From Streptomyces sp. P9-A4 (lineage in GTDB: Bacteria; Actinomycetota; Actinomycetes; Streptomycetales; Streptomycetaceae), in contig NZ_JAZIFY010000001.1 of the NCBI RefSeq assembly GCF_036634195.1, positions 5,404,501 to 5,468,500 of the forward strand: 64,000 nt of DNA. Direction: 5' to 3'. Below, one piece after another: positions 45,687-54,900 of the stretch (within the stretch, counting starts at the first letter, position 1; every line of letters begins with the position of its first letter). Under the pieces are notes generated by a model. It made no database searches. It was not told the DNA's origin and saw nothing but the letters and a program-made list of their open reading frames with translations. The translations under genes were made by a program, and so were the position numbers.

Positions 45687-46230
45687 TGAGCACCCTTTCG
45701 AGCAGTGTCACGTCTGGCTGACCGCCGGCGGTCTCGTCGCCGCCCGGCTGGTGGATGGCGACGAGTCCGGCCTCTGCCAGGTCGGCGACGAGGATTCGGG
45801 CGACGCCGAGGGGGATGGAGAGAAGAGCCGAGATCTCGGCGACCGACTTGATCTCGAAGCACAGCTGGCAGATCCGCTGGTGCTCGGGCAACTGGCCCTG
45901 CAGCCTGGACGGATCGGCGGTGGTGCTGACCAGCGCCTCGATGGCGAGCTGGTAGCGCGGCCGGGTCCGGCCGCCGGTCATCGCGTACGGACGCACCAGC
46001 GGGTTGTGCCCGCCGGAACCGCCCGAACTGCTGGAACCGGCGGCGGACGGAGCGCGCGAGGCGCGGTGCCCGCCGGTGGACGGGGCCTGAGGCTGCTGGT
46101 AGGGCTGCGGTACGCCCTGTCTGCTCGGGGTGGAGGGAAAGTTGAACCGGTTGTTCTGCGCGGAGCCGCCTTGCGGCGCCTGGTACGCGTCATAACCGTT
46201 GTAGGGGTTTGAGCCCGGTGGTGTTACCAC
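45667..46230 (-). CDS. cvnC: Conservon 1 DUF742 protein
   Basis: 187 residues. A proline/glutamine-rich N-terminal tail (~1-85), then the DUF742 winged-helix-like domain: LVRPYAMTGGRTRPRYQLAIE, PEHQRICQLC, SVAEISALLSIPLGVARILVADLAE and LLERVLSGLRKL. GTG 46230 is chosen because of the strong GGAGGAGGAG just upstream; ATG 46260 is in frame but lacks one. Overlaps cvnD by 20 nt, as in conservon 2. Confidence 0.92.
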   Translation of the reverse strand: MVTPPGSNPYNGYDAYQAPQGGSAQNNRFNFPSTPSRQGVPQPYQQPQAPSTGGHRASRAPSAAGSSSSGGSGGHNPLVRPYAMTGGRTRPRYQLAIEALVSTTADPSRLQGQLPEHQRICQLCFEIKSVAEISALLSIPLGVARILVADLAEAGLVAIHQPGGDETAGGQPDVTLLERVLSGLRKL

Positions 46231-46273
46231 GTCTCCTCCTCCGACTGCCTCGCGGTCCATGTCCCTTGGAACC

Positions 46274-46303
46274 GCGCCACCGCACCCTACGGGGCGGTGG
46301 CGC
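46274..46303 (-). other. Intra-operon hairpin between cvnB and cvnC (conservon 1)
   Basis: GCGCCACCGC (46274-46283) pairs with GCGGTGGCGC (46294-46303), ten perfect bp, in the 92-nt cvnB-cvnC gap. Conservon 2 has a hairpin in the equivalent gap. It may reduce readthrough or stabilise an mRNA end, lowering cvnC-D relative to cvnA-B. Confidence 0.55.
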
Positions 46304-46322
46304 GAAACGCACTGTCTGTCTG

Positions 46323-46742
46323 TTAGTTGAGAAGACTTCCCTGAAGCTCCGCCCGGAGGTCGGGAGTCAGGACCGTACCCGCGCGGTCCACGAGCAGCGC
46401 CATCTCGTAACCCACGAGACCGATGTCGGCCTCCGGGTGCGCGAGCGCGGCCAGCGAGGAGCCGTCCGAGATCGACATCAGGAAGAGGAAGCCGCGCTCC
46501 ATCTCCACCACGGTCTGGTTGACCGCACCGCCCTCGAAGATCCTGGACGCGCCCGCGGTCAGCGAGGTCAGTCCGGAGGCGACGGCCGCCAGCTGGTCGG
46601 CGCGGTCCCGCGGGAAGCCCTCGGACATCGCCAGCAGGAGTCCGTCGGCGGAGACCACCACCGTGTGCGACACCCCGGGGGTGTTGTCCACGAAGTTGGT
46701 GATCAACCAGTTCAGATTCTGCGCCGCCTGGCTCATGCTCAC
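46323..46742 (-). CDS. cvnB: Conservon 1 roadblock/LC7 protein
   Basis: 139 residues. Roadblock/LC7 fold: NLNWLITNFVDNTPGVSHTV, VVSADGLLLAMSEGFPRD, ASRIFEG, MERGFLFLMSISDGSSLA and DIGLVGYEMALLVDRAG. Such proteins regulate small GTPases, here CvnD. GTG 46742 is one base after the cvnA stop, with AGGAGCG upstream; an internal ATG two codons later is the alternative. Confidence 0.95.
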   Translation of the reverse strand: MSMSQAAQNLNWLITNFVDNTPGVSHTVVVSADGLLLAMSEGFPRDRADQLAAVASGLTSLTAGASRIFEGGAVNQTVVEMERGFLFLMSISDGSSLAALAHPEADIGLVGYEMALLVDRAGTVLTPDLRAELQGSLLN

Positions 46743-46743
46743 A

Positions 46744-49700
46744 CTAACGCTCCTGGTTGTAGGTACTGCCCGGGCCGAGGCCCGATCCGTTCGTGTCCGT
46801 TCCCGCGTTGCGTCCCTGCTGGACACCCCGGCGCAGGTTGCTCAACCTGCCCCGGACGTCCTCGGGTGCCCGGGAGACCTGGGGGCCGCCCTGCGGGGTC
46901 TGCTCGGCCGTGCCCTCGACCAGGTTGGCCTTCGGGACCCGGCGGGGGAGACCGGACGAGGTGACCCCGCCCGCCTTCGGCTCCTTGAGCTTGCCGGCCC
47001 GCTGCCAGCGCTCGTCGTTGGTCGAGCGCCATTCGTCGGTACCGTCGGCTTCGTCCTGCTGCTCCTGCACCGGCTGCGCGGGCTCGGCCGGCTGCGGTGC
47101 CTGCTGCTGCGGCGCCTGCTGGGTCGGCGAGGCGACGCTGCCGCGGCGCGGCAGTCCGGCGTCGGTCAGCGCGTGACCGGCGTCCGGGACGGCACGCGGG
47201 GCCGGACCCGGACGGTCGAAGCCTACGCGGTCGGGAGCCTGTTCGGGAGCGCCGGGAGCAGATTCCGATTCCGTCCCGTACTCCTGCGGCCAGCCGCCCT
47301 GATACGCGCTCTGATCCTGCCACTCCCCCTGCTGGGGCTGGGGATCGAATGTGTTGCCGTACTGCTGGTGTTCGGATTCCGGAGTCGCGTACGAAGATTC
47401 CGCATAGCCCTGCGGGGGGTACGCCTCGTAGCCCTGCTGCGGTGCCGCGTAGCCCGCGCCGTAGCCGTCCTGCTGCGGGTAGCCCGCCGCGTACTCCTGG
47501 CCGTAGCCCTGAGCCTGCTGGGGCTGCTGCGGCTGCCCGTACTCCTGCGCAGGGGCGTACTGCTCCGCCGGGTACTCCTGGGCCTGCTGCTGCGGGAGGC
47601 CGTACTCCTGCGCCGGGGCCTGCTGCGGGTACTCACCGCCCTGCTCCGCCTCGTCGCGGAAGAGCGGACGGTCGCCGCCCTGCCCGGTCTGGGCCTCCAG
47701 TGCGGCACGCCGCCCCTCGCGCTTCAGCGAGCGGTCGACCGGATCGGCCGGGAGCTCCTCCTCGGCCGGCTGCTCGTAACGCGAGTCGTCGAAGCCGAGG
47801 TCGGCGGCGGTCAGCATCGGCTGCTGCGGCTGCTGCGGCGCGCTCTCGAAGGCGCTCTGCTGCTGCGGCATGATCTGGGAGACCGTGAAGTCGCCCTGCA
47901 GCGGCTGCTCGCCGCCACCGCCGTGGGTGATCGCGTCCGGCAGCATGACCAGGGAGGTCGTGCCGGCCTGCTCGCCCGAGGGGCGGAGCTGGACCCGGAT
48001 GCCGTGGCGGTCGGCGAGCCGGCCGACCACGAAGAGGCCCATGCGCTGCGACACCGCGGCGTCCACGGTCGGCGGGTTGGCCAGCTTGTGGTTGATGTCC
48101 GCGAAGTCCTCGGCGGTGAGGCCGATGCCCTTGTCGTGGATCTCGACCATCACCCGGCCGTCGGGGAGACGGGTCGCGGTGACGCGGACCTTGGTCTGCG
48201 GGGAGGAGAACGTGGTGGCGTTCTCCAGCAGCTCGGCGAGCAGGTGCACGAGGTCGGTCACGGCCTGGCCGTGGATCTCGGCCTCCGGCACGCCGGCCAG
48301 CTCGATGCGCTCGTACTGCTCCACCTCGGAGGAGGCGGCGCGCATGACGTCGACCAGCGGGACCGGCTGGTCCCAGCGGCGGCCGGGCTCCTCGCCGGCG
48401 AGGACCAGGAGGTTCTCGCCGTTGCGGCGCATACGGGTCGCCAGGTGGTCCAGCTTGAAGAGGTTCTCCAGCTGGTCCGGGTCGGCCTCGTTGTTCTCCA
48501 GGTCGGTGATGAGGGTCAGCTGGCCCTCGATCAGCGACTGGTTGCGGCGCGAGAGGTTGGTGAAGATCGCGTTGACGTTGCCCCGGAGCATGGCCTGCTC
48601 GGCGGCGAGCCGGACGGCCTCGCGGTGGACCTGGTCGAAGGCGCGGGCCACCTCGCCGATCTCGTCCCGCGAGTCGATCGGGATGGGCTGGACGCGGGTG
48701 TCGACGCGGCCGGGCTCGGTACGGGAGAGCTGGTCGACCAGCATCGGCAGGCGCTGCTCGGCGATCCCGAAGGCGGCGGTGCGCAGCTCGCGCATCGAGC
48801 GGCTCATCTGGCGGGCCATCATCCCGGCGAGGACGAAGGCGGCGAGCAGGGCGATGACGACGATGCCGCCGTTGACCCAGGCGTCCGTCTTGGCCTCGTC
48901 GGAGACCCGGGCGGCCTCGGCCACGGCCTTGTCGACGAGGGCCTTCTCCATCTCGGAGTAGCCCTCGAACTTCGCGGTGGCGACGGCCGACCAGGTCTCG
49001 GCGGTGATGCCCCTGGACTTCAGCGCCGCGAGGGCCTCGGGGTCCTTGGCGGAGCCGATCGCGGCGGCGACGCCGGAGTAGACGGAGCCGTCCTTGCCCT
49101 TGGGCAGCTCGACGTCGGCGGCCCGCATCTGCTTGGCGCCCTCGGCCGCCTTGCCGGCCATGATCTTCTTCAGCAGGTCCACGTCCTCGGGCAGACCACC
49201 GGAGGAGAACTCGCCGAGGGCGATCTGCTCCAGGTAGTTGTACGAGTTGAACGCCACGGACTGCTGGGCGAAGACGGCCTCGTCCTGGCTGGGCCGGACC
49301 AGGAGCTGGGTGCCGATGGAGCGCTGGAGGGACTCCGCGCCCTTCGAGAGCTGGATCGCGTAGACACTGCGGCCGTAGGTGGTGACGTTGCCGGTGCCCA
49401 GGCCGAGCTCGTTGGAGAACTCGGCCAGGTAGTGCTGGACGCCGGTGTACCCGAGCTGGGTGTTCACCGGGTCGAGGGCGCGGGTGTACGCGGCCTTGCG
49501 GAGCGCGTCGAGCTTCGGCTCCTCGTCCTTGAAGAGACGCAGACGCCGCTCCAGGCCCTGGCCCGAGGGCAGGTTCTTCGCGGCCTCGTCGAACTTGACC
49601 CGGGCGGCGTCGGTCGCGGCGTACGCCTGCTGGACCTTGTCGCTCTTGCGGTCGCCGGGGGTCTTCGCGGTCAGCAGCGGACCGGCGGTGAGGTCGCGCT

Positions 49701-50028
49701 CGTTGAGGAGGGCGGTGCTGTACTCCGAGGCGGCCCGCACGATGAGCGCGGTCTTCTCGGCGTCCTGCGCCTCCTGCCAGGTGTCGATGGCTCCCTTGAC
49801 CTGGAAGCCGCCCATGACGAGGCCGACGAGCACGGGTATGCAGAGGATCGCGTTCAGCCGGGTGGGCACCCGCCAGTTGCGGGGCGACAGCTTGCTGGAG
49901 CTTCCCGTGCTCGCCGGGGCGGGCGGCGGCGTCACGGGCACGTCCGCGGGCGACACGGCCGTGCGCGACGGCGGTGTGAAGTTGCCCCGCGTCTCCTGCT
50001 CCGCGGAGCTTTCCTTGCTTCGCCTCAC
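46744..50028 (-). CDS. cvnA: Conservon 1 sensor histidine-kinase-like protein
   Basis: 1094 residues. Membrane helix ~58-76, nitrate/nitrite-sensor-like extracytoplasmic domain ~80-390 (RDLTAGPLL), second helix ~395-418, HAMP, then HATPase_c with LLENATTFSS (N box) near 590-600 and DKGIGL. No conventional H-box is visible, as usual for CvnA. The long C-terminal tail (~750-1094) is Gln/Pro/Tyr-rich (PQQQ, EYGQPQQ repeats). GTG 50028; heads the minus-strand cvnA-B-C-D set. Ligand unknown. Confidence 0.92.
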   Translation of the reverse strand: MRRSKESSAEQETRGNFTPPSRTAVSPADVPVTPPPAPASTGSSSKLSPRNWRVPTRLNAILCIPVLVGLVMGGFQVKGAIDTWQEAQDAEKTALIVRAASEYSTALLNERDLTAGPLLTAKTPGDRKSDKVQQAYAATDAARVKFDEAAKNLPSGQGLERRLRLFKDEEPKLDALRKAAYTRALDPVNTQLGYTGVQHYLAEFSNELGLGTGNVTTYGRSVYAIQLSKGAESLQRSIGTQLLVRPSQDEAVFAQQSVAFNSYNYLEQIALGEFSSGGLPEDVDLLKKIMAGKAAEGAKQMRAADVELPKGKDGSVYSGVAAAIGSAKDPEALAALKSRGITAETWSAVATAKFEGYSEMEKALVDKAVAEAARVSDEAKTDAWVNGGIVVIALLAAFVLAGMMARQMSRSMRELRTAAFGIAEQRLPMLVDQLSRTEPGRVDTRVQPIPIDSRDEIGEVARAFDQVHREAVRLAAEQAMLRGNVNAIFTNLSRRNQSLIEGQLTLITDLENNEADPDQLENLFKLDHLATRMRRNGENLLVLAGEEPGRRWDQPVPLVDVMRAASSEVEQYERIELAGVPEAEIHGQAVTDLVHLLAELLENATTFSSPQTKVRVTATRLPDGRVMVEIHDKGIGLTAEDFADINHKLANPPTVDAAVSQRMGLFVVGRLADRHGIRVQLRPSGEQAGTTSLVMLPDAITHGGGGEQPLQGDFTVSQIMPQQQSAFESAPQQPQQPMLTAADLGFDDSRYEQPAEEELPADPVDRSLKREGRRAALEAQTGQGGDRPLFRDEAEQGGEYPQQAPAQEYGLPQQQAQEYPAEQYAPAQEYGQPQQPQQAQGYGQEYAAGYPQQDGYGAGYAAPQQGYEAYPPQGYAESSYATPESEHQQYGNTFDPQPQQGEWQDQSAYQGGWPQEYGTESESAPGAPEQAPDRVGFDRPGPAPRAVPDAGHALTDAGLPRRGSVASPTQQAPQQQAPQPAEPAQPVQEQQDEADGTDEWRSTNDERWQRAGKLKEPKAGGVTSSGLPRRVPKANLVEGTAEQTPQGGPQVSRAPEDVRGRLSNLRRGVQQGRNAGTDTNGSGLGPGSTYNQER

Positions 50029-50369
50029 TCGACCAACAACCTCTCGGCGTCGGCACCTACGTTGTGCCGGTGTTTCGTTCAGGGCCGTACTACTCGGGAG
50101 TTCATGAATTGCAGCACGTGAAGGGGTTCCGTTCCAAACAGTGGGCAGCGGCGGCTTTCAGTGGTCCAGGCCTGACATAAAACGGGCATAAAGAGCGAGC
50201 CCCGCCAAATGGCGGGGCTCAGGTGAGCGCAGCGGCACCGACCGGATGCGTCGGGTGTCCGAGGCGCCCCAATTCTCTGTCGAAACGTTATGAACAGGTC
50301 GGGCGGTCGTGTCGAAGGACACAGACCGCCCCTGGCGGAGGCATATGACAACCGCCCCTGACCGCCCGG
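50029..50369. other. Intergenic region between the two conservons
   Basis: 341 nt. It contains the 3' end of conservon 2 (terminator at 50197-50220) and, nearer 50029-50190, the promoter region of conservon 1. No ORF I would accept. No clear -35/-10 pair on the minus strand. Confidence 0.6.
50197..50220 (-). terminator. Terminator after conservon 2
   Basis: GAGCCCCGCC-AAAT-GGCGGGGCTC is a perfect 10-bp hairpin; on the minus strand it is followed by T-rich TTTATG...TTTT. It ends the second cvn transcript before cvnA of conservon 1. Confidence 0.7.
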
Positions 50370-50951
50370 CTACTTCAGCCGGGCCATGAGGGCGTGCTCG
50401 ACGAGCGTGATGAGAGCGCTCTTGGCGTCGGCGCGGTGGCGGGCGTCGGTGGTGATGATGGGGGTGTCGGGGCCGATCTGCAGGGCCTCGCGGACCTCCT
50501 CCGGCTGGTACGGCTGGGCGCCGTCGAAGCCGTTGAGGGCGATCACGAACGGCAGACCGCTGTTCTCGAAGTAGTCGACCGCCGGGAAACAGTCGGCGAG
50601 ACGGCGGGTGTCGACCAGCACGACGGCGCCGATGGCGCCGCGGACCAGGTCGTCCCACATGAACCAGAAACGGTCCTGCCCGGGGGTGCCGAACAGGTAC
50701 AGGATCAGGTCCTGGTCCAGGGTGATGCGGCCGAAGTCCATCGCCACCGTGGTGGTCGTCTTGCCACCCGTGTGCGTGAGGTCGTCGATACCGGCCGACG
50801 CGGAGGTCATGACGGCTTCGGTACGCAGCGGGTTGATCTCAGAGACGGCGCCCACGAACGTGGTCTTGCCCACGCCGAAGCCACCCGCCACCACGATCTT
50901 CGCGCTGGTGGTAGACCGGGCCGCGCCGCCGCTAGAGCTTGCGAAGTCCAC
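50370..50951 (-). CDS. cvnD: Conservon 2 GTPase
   Basis: 193 residues, nearly identical to the conservon 1 copy (191 of 193 identical). Same G1, G3 and G4 motifs. Long stretches are identical at DNA level: about 170 nt at the 3' end and ~105 nt covering the P-loop region, while silent changes occur between them. The paired cvnA, B and C genes are much more diverged, so cvnD appears homogenised by recombination. GTG 50951 overlaps cvnC by 20 nt. Confidence 0.95.
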   Translation of the reverse strand: MDFASSSGGAARSTTSAKIVVAGGFGVGKTTFVGAVSEINPLRTEAVMTSASAGIDDLTHTGGKTTTTVAMDFGRITLDQDLILYLFGTPGQDRFWFMWDDLVRGAIGAVVLVDTRRLADCFPAVDYFENSGLPFVIALNGFDGAQPYQPEEVREALQIGPDTPIITTDARHRADAKSALITLVEHALMARLK

Positions 50952-51336
50952 TGAGCACCCTTTCGAGCAGAGTCACGTCCGGCGTGCCGCCGGTCTCTCC
51001 GTTGCCCGGCTGGTGGATGGCCACCATGCCGGCTTCCGCCAGGTCGGCGACGAGGATTCGGGCGACGCCGAGCGGCATCGACAGGAGCGCGGACACCTCG
51101 GCCACCGACTTGACCTCACGGCACAGGTGGCAGATCCGCTGGTGCTCCGGAAGCAGCGTGGCGAGGTGCGCCGGGTCGGCCGTGGTGCTGACCAGCGCCT
51201 CGATGGCGAGCTGGTAGCGCGGCCGGGTCCGGCCGCCGGTCATCGCATAAGGACGCACCAGCGGCTGGTCGCCCTCGTGTCCGTACTCGTCGACTGAGGC
51301 GCCGTACGGATCGTGAGAGGCGGGGGGCGGGGTCAT
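50932..51336 (-). CDS. cvnC: Conservon 2 DUF742 protein
   Basis: 134 residues, with a much shorter N-terminal tail (~26 residues) than conservon 1. The DUF742 domain is conserved: LVRPYAMTGGRTRPRYQLAIE, PEHQRICHLC, SVAEVSALLSMPLGVARILVADLAEAGM. ATG 51336 has GGAGG upstream. It overlaps cvnD by 20 nt. Confidence 0.93.
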   Translation of the reverse strand: MTPPPASHDPYGASVDEYGHEGDQPLVRPYAMTGGRTRPRYQLAIEALVSTTADPAHLATLLPEHQRICHLCREVKSVAEVSALLSMPLGVARILVADLAEAGMVAIHQPGNGETGGTPDVTLLERVLSGLRKL

Positions 51337-51423
51337 GAATCCTCCGGGCGTGACAGCAAGCTCTCTGCCGTCTGATGGGGCCGGTGGGGGGCCGGATGGG
51401 GCGGCCGGACGGTGAACGGTGCC

Positions 51424-51453
51424 CAGGGCGGTACGGAGGGGCGTACCGCCCTG
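51424..51453 (-). other. Intra-operon hairpin between cvnB and cvnC (conservon 2)
   Basis: CAGGGCGGTACG (51424-51435) pairs perfectly over 12 bp with CGTACCGCCCTG (51442-51453) in the 159-nt cvnB-cvnC gap. Same place as in conservon 1, different sequence. Confidence 0.6.
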
Positions 51454-51495
51454 TCGGTCGGTGGTGCGGTGGGTTTGTCCGGAATGCGGGACCCG

Positions 51496-51918
51496 CTAGT
51501 GGAGCAGGCTGCCCTGGAGCTCCGCACGCAGGTCCGGGGTGAGCACGCTGCCGGCCCGGTCGACCAGCAGCGCCATCTCGTAGCCCACGAGGCCGATGTC
51601 GCACTCGGGGTGCGCGAGCACGGCCAGCGAGGAACCGTCGGAGACCGACATGAGGAAGAGGAAGCCGCGTTCCATCTCCACCACGGTCTGCGCGACGGGG
51701 CCCCCCTCGAAGATCCTGGACGCGCCCGCGGTCAGCGAGGTCAGTCCGGACGCGACCGCCGCCAGCTGGTCGGCGCGGTCGCGGGGGAATCCTTCGGACA
51801 TGGCCAGCAGGAGTCCGTCGGCGGAGACCACCACCGTGTGCGACACCCCGGGGGTGTTGTCCACGAAGTTGGTGATCAACCAGTTCAGATTCTGCGCCGC
51901 CTGGCTCATCGCGTTCAC
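51496..51918 (-). CDS. cvnB: Conservon 2 roadblock/LC7 protein
   Basis: 140 residues, very close to conservon 1 CvnB (NLNWLITNFVDNTPGVSHTV, ASRIFEGG, MERGFLFLMSVSDGSSLAVL). GTG 51918 shares a base with the cvnA stop (TAGTG) and follows AGGAGCG; an internal ATG three codons later is the alternative. Expected to regulate CvnD. Confidence 0.95.
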   Translation of the reverse strand: MNAMSQAAQNLNWLITNFVDNTPGVSHTVVVSADGLLLAMSEGFPRDRADQLAAVASGLTSLTAGASRIFEGGPVAQTVVEMERGFLFLMSVSDGSSLAVLAHPECDIGLVGYEMALLVDRAGSVLTPDLRAELQGSLLH

Positions 51919-54900
51919 TAACGCTCCTGCTGGTGGTTCGGACCGAGGTGGTGGTTACCCGTGGTCGAGTTACCGGCCTGCCGGCCCTGCTGGATGCCGC
52001 GGCGCAGATTGGTCAGCCGGCCGCGGACGTCGTCGGGTGCACGCGAGACCTGGGGGCCGGCGCTGTGCGCCTGCTCCTGGGCGGTCCCGGGTACGAGGTT
52101 GGCCTTCGGCACGCGCCGGGGGAGGCCGGAGGTGGTGACGCCGCCGGCCGCGGGCTTGCGGACCCGCTCGGCCTGGCGCACCAGCTCGTCGTTGGGCGAG
52201 GTCCGCCAGGCGGCCCCGCCGTTCTGCCGACCGCCGTCGGCGGGCACCGGAGCGGACGGCTGCGCGACGACCGGGGTCTGCGTCGTCTGCGCCGGGTCCT
52301 GCTGCTGGGCCTGCTGCTGAGCCTGCTCCTGGTGGAACCAGTTGGTCTCGAGCGTGTCGTACAGCGGGGTACGGCCGTCGCCCGCACCGCTCGCCGGCGG
52401 CAGGGCCTCCGGACGGCGCGGCTGCTGGAGCTGCGGCTGCTGGGGCTGCTGCCGGACCGGCTCGGCCGGACGCGGGGCACCGAAGTCCTCGCCGGTCCGC
52501 TGACGCGGCGCCGGGGGCCGGCCCTGCGGGGCCTGCTGCTGCGCCTGCGGTACGAAGGGCTGCCGGCCGAACTGCTGCTGCTGGCCGCCCTGGTACGCCT
52601 GCGGGGCCTGCGGCTGCTGAGGCTGGGGCTGCTGCGGGGCGCCGAAGTCCGGCCGGGCGAACTGGCCGGTGGAGCCGGGACCCTGCGGGGCGCCGAGGTC
52701 GGGCTGCGGGAACTGCCCGGTGGAGCCGGGACCCTGCGGGGCGCCGAAGTCCGGCTGCGGGAACTGGCCCGTGGAACCGGGGCCCTGCGGGGCGCCGAAG
52801 TCCGGGCGCGGGAACTGCGCCGTCGACGCCGGGTCCTGCACACCGCCCTGGTAGACCTGCGGGGCCTGCTGCGGGCGGCCCTGCTGGGGCTGCTGCTGCG
52901 GGGCGCCGAAGTCGGGACGCGGGAACTGGCCGGTGGAACCGGGACCCTGGGGGGCCGCCGGAGCACCGAACAGGCCCGGGGTCTCCGGCTCCTCGTGACC
53001 GCGCGGGGCGTCCAGCGGGGACATCTCCTGCTGCGGGCGCCGGACCGGCTGCTGGGCCGGGTCGTTGCCCCAGCTCGCGGCCTGCGGGCGCTGCGGCTGG
53101 GGGTTGCCCCCCGGCAGCTCGGCGCGCGGGAAGTCGTACCCGGCGGGCTGGTTGCCCTGCGGGGCCTGGCCGTGCGGCTGCTGCTGCTGCGGCGCGCCGG
53201 GTCCCGCCTGCGGGGCACCCTGACCGGCCTGGTTGCCGGGACGGCCGCCCTGGTTGGCCTGGTTGCCCTGGTTGCCCCACACGTCCGTACGGGAGGGGAT
53301 GGCGCTCGCGGCGCCGCCGATGAGACCGCCACCGGGGCCCGGCCGCATCGCGTCCTGGCCCGGCGCCTGCGGGGCCGGGGGGATCTGCGGCAGCTGACCG
53401 GTCTGGTCGAACTGGGCGTTCTGCGGCTGCGGCTGCTGCTGCGGATTGCGGGACTGCGGTCCGCCGGTGAGCGGAGCGCCCTCCCGGGCGGGCAGCGCGG
53501 CCCGCGGACCGCTCGTACCGACCTGACCGCGTGCCGGGCCGGCACCGGCGCCGAGCAGTCCGGCCGTCGGAGCGCCGCCCTGGCCCGGACGCGTCCCGCC
53601 GGGGCCGCCGGCCGCGCCGGGACCCGCGGGGAGCCGTCCGCCCGGGGCGGAGGCGCCGGGCGGCATCGCGCCCTGGCCACCGGCACCCTGCTTGGGCATC
53701 GGCTTCTTGTTGCCCTGGGCGACGTCGACCGGAAGCATGACGAGCGCGGTGGTGCCGCCCGAGTCGGACGGGCGCAGCTGGATGCGGATGCCGTGTCGCA
53801 GGGACAGGCGGCCGACCACGAACAGACCCATGCGGCGGGAGACCGAGACGTCCACGGTGGGCGGCGAGGCGAGCCGCTCGTTGATCGCGGCGAGGTCCTC
53901 GGGGGAGAGGCCGATGCCGGTGTCGTGGATCTCGACGAGCACCCGTCCGTCCGGCAGCGCGTGGCCGGTGACCCGGACCTTGGTCTGCGGGGAGGAGAAC
54001 GAGGTCGCGTTCTCGAGCAGCTCGGCGAGGAGGTGCACGAGGTCGTTGACGACCCGGCCGGCGACCTCGGTCGCGGGGACCGAGGACAGTTCGATGCGCT
54101 CGTACTGCTCCACCTCGGAGGCGGCGGCGCGGAGCACGTCGACCAGCGGGACCGGGCGGGTCCAGCGGCGGCCCGGCTCCTCACCGGCGAGGACGAGGAG
54201 GTTCTCACCGTTACGGCGCATACGCGTCGCGAGGTGGTCGAGCTTGAAGAGCGAGGAGAGCTGGTCCGGGTCGGCCTCGCGGGACTCCAGCTCGGAGATG
54301 AGCGACAGCTGACGCTGGATGAGGCCCTGGGAACGGCGCGAGAGGTTGGTGAACATCGCGTTGACGTTGCCCCGGAGGAGGGCCTGCTCGGCGGCGAGGC
54401 GGACGGCCTCGCGGTGCACGTCGTCGAAGGCCGCGGCCACCTGGCCGATCTCGTCCCTGGAGTGCACACCGACGGACTCGACGGAGGTGTCGACGTCCTG
54501 GGGGTCGGACTCGGAGAGCTGCTTGACGAGCTCGGGCAGTCGGTCCTGGGCGACCTTGGTCGCGGTGTCCTGGAGCCGGCGCAGCGAGCGGATCATCGAC
54601 CGGGCCACGACGAAGGCGCCGATGAGCGAGACGCCGAGGACGAGGAGGATCAGCGCACCGTTGATGATGGCCTCGCGCTGCGAGTCCTGCCGCAGCTCAC
54701 GGGCCATGCTCTCCATGTCGCCGAGCAGACCGCGCTCGATGCGGTTCATGGCGGCGATCTTGGTGCCGTACTCGTCGGTGAAGTTCAGATGGCCGCGCTT
54801 GGCGCCGCCGGGCATGGCGTCGTCGGACTTCAGCACGCGCTCGGCGTACTTCTCGGCGGCCAGGATCGAGGGGTTGCCGCTGTTCAGCGAGGCGGTCAGC

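Noticed and set aside
47280..47660. Gln/Tyr-codon-rich low-complexity stretch as a non-coding repeat array
   Set aside because: It stays in frame within cvnA and encodes the usual disordered tail of such kinases.
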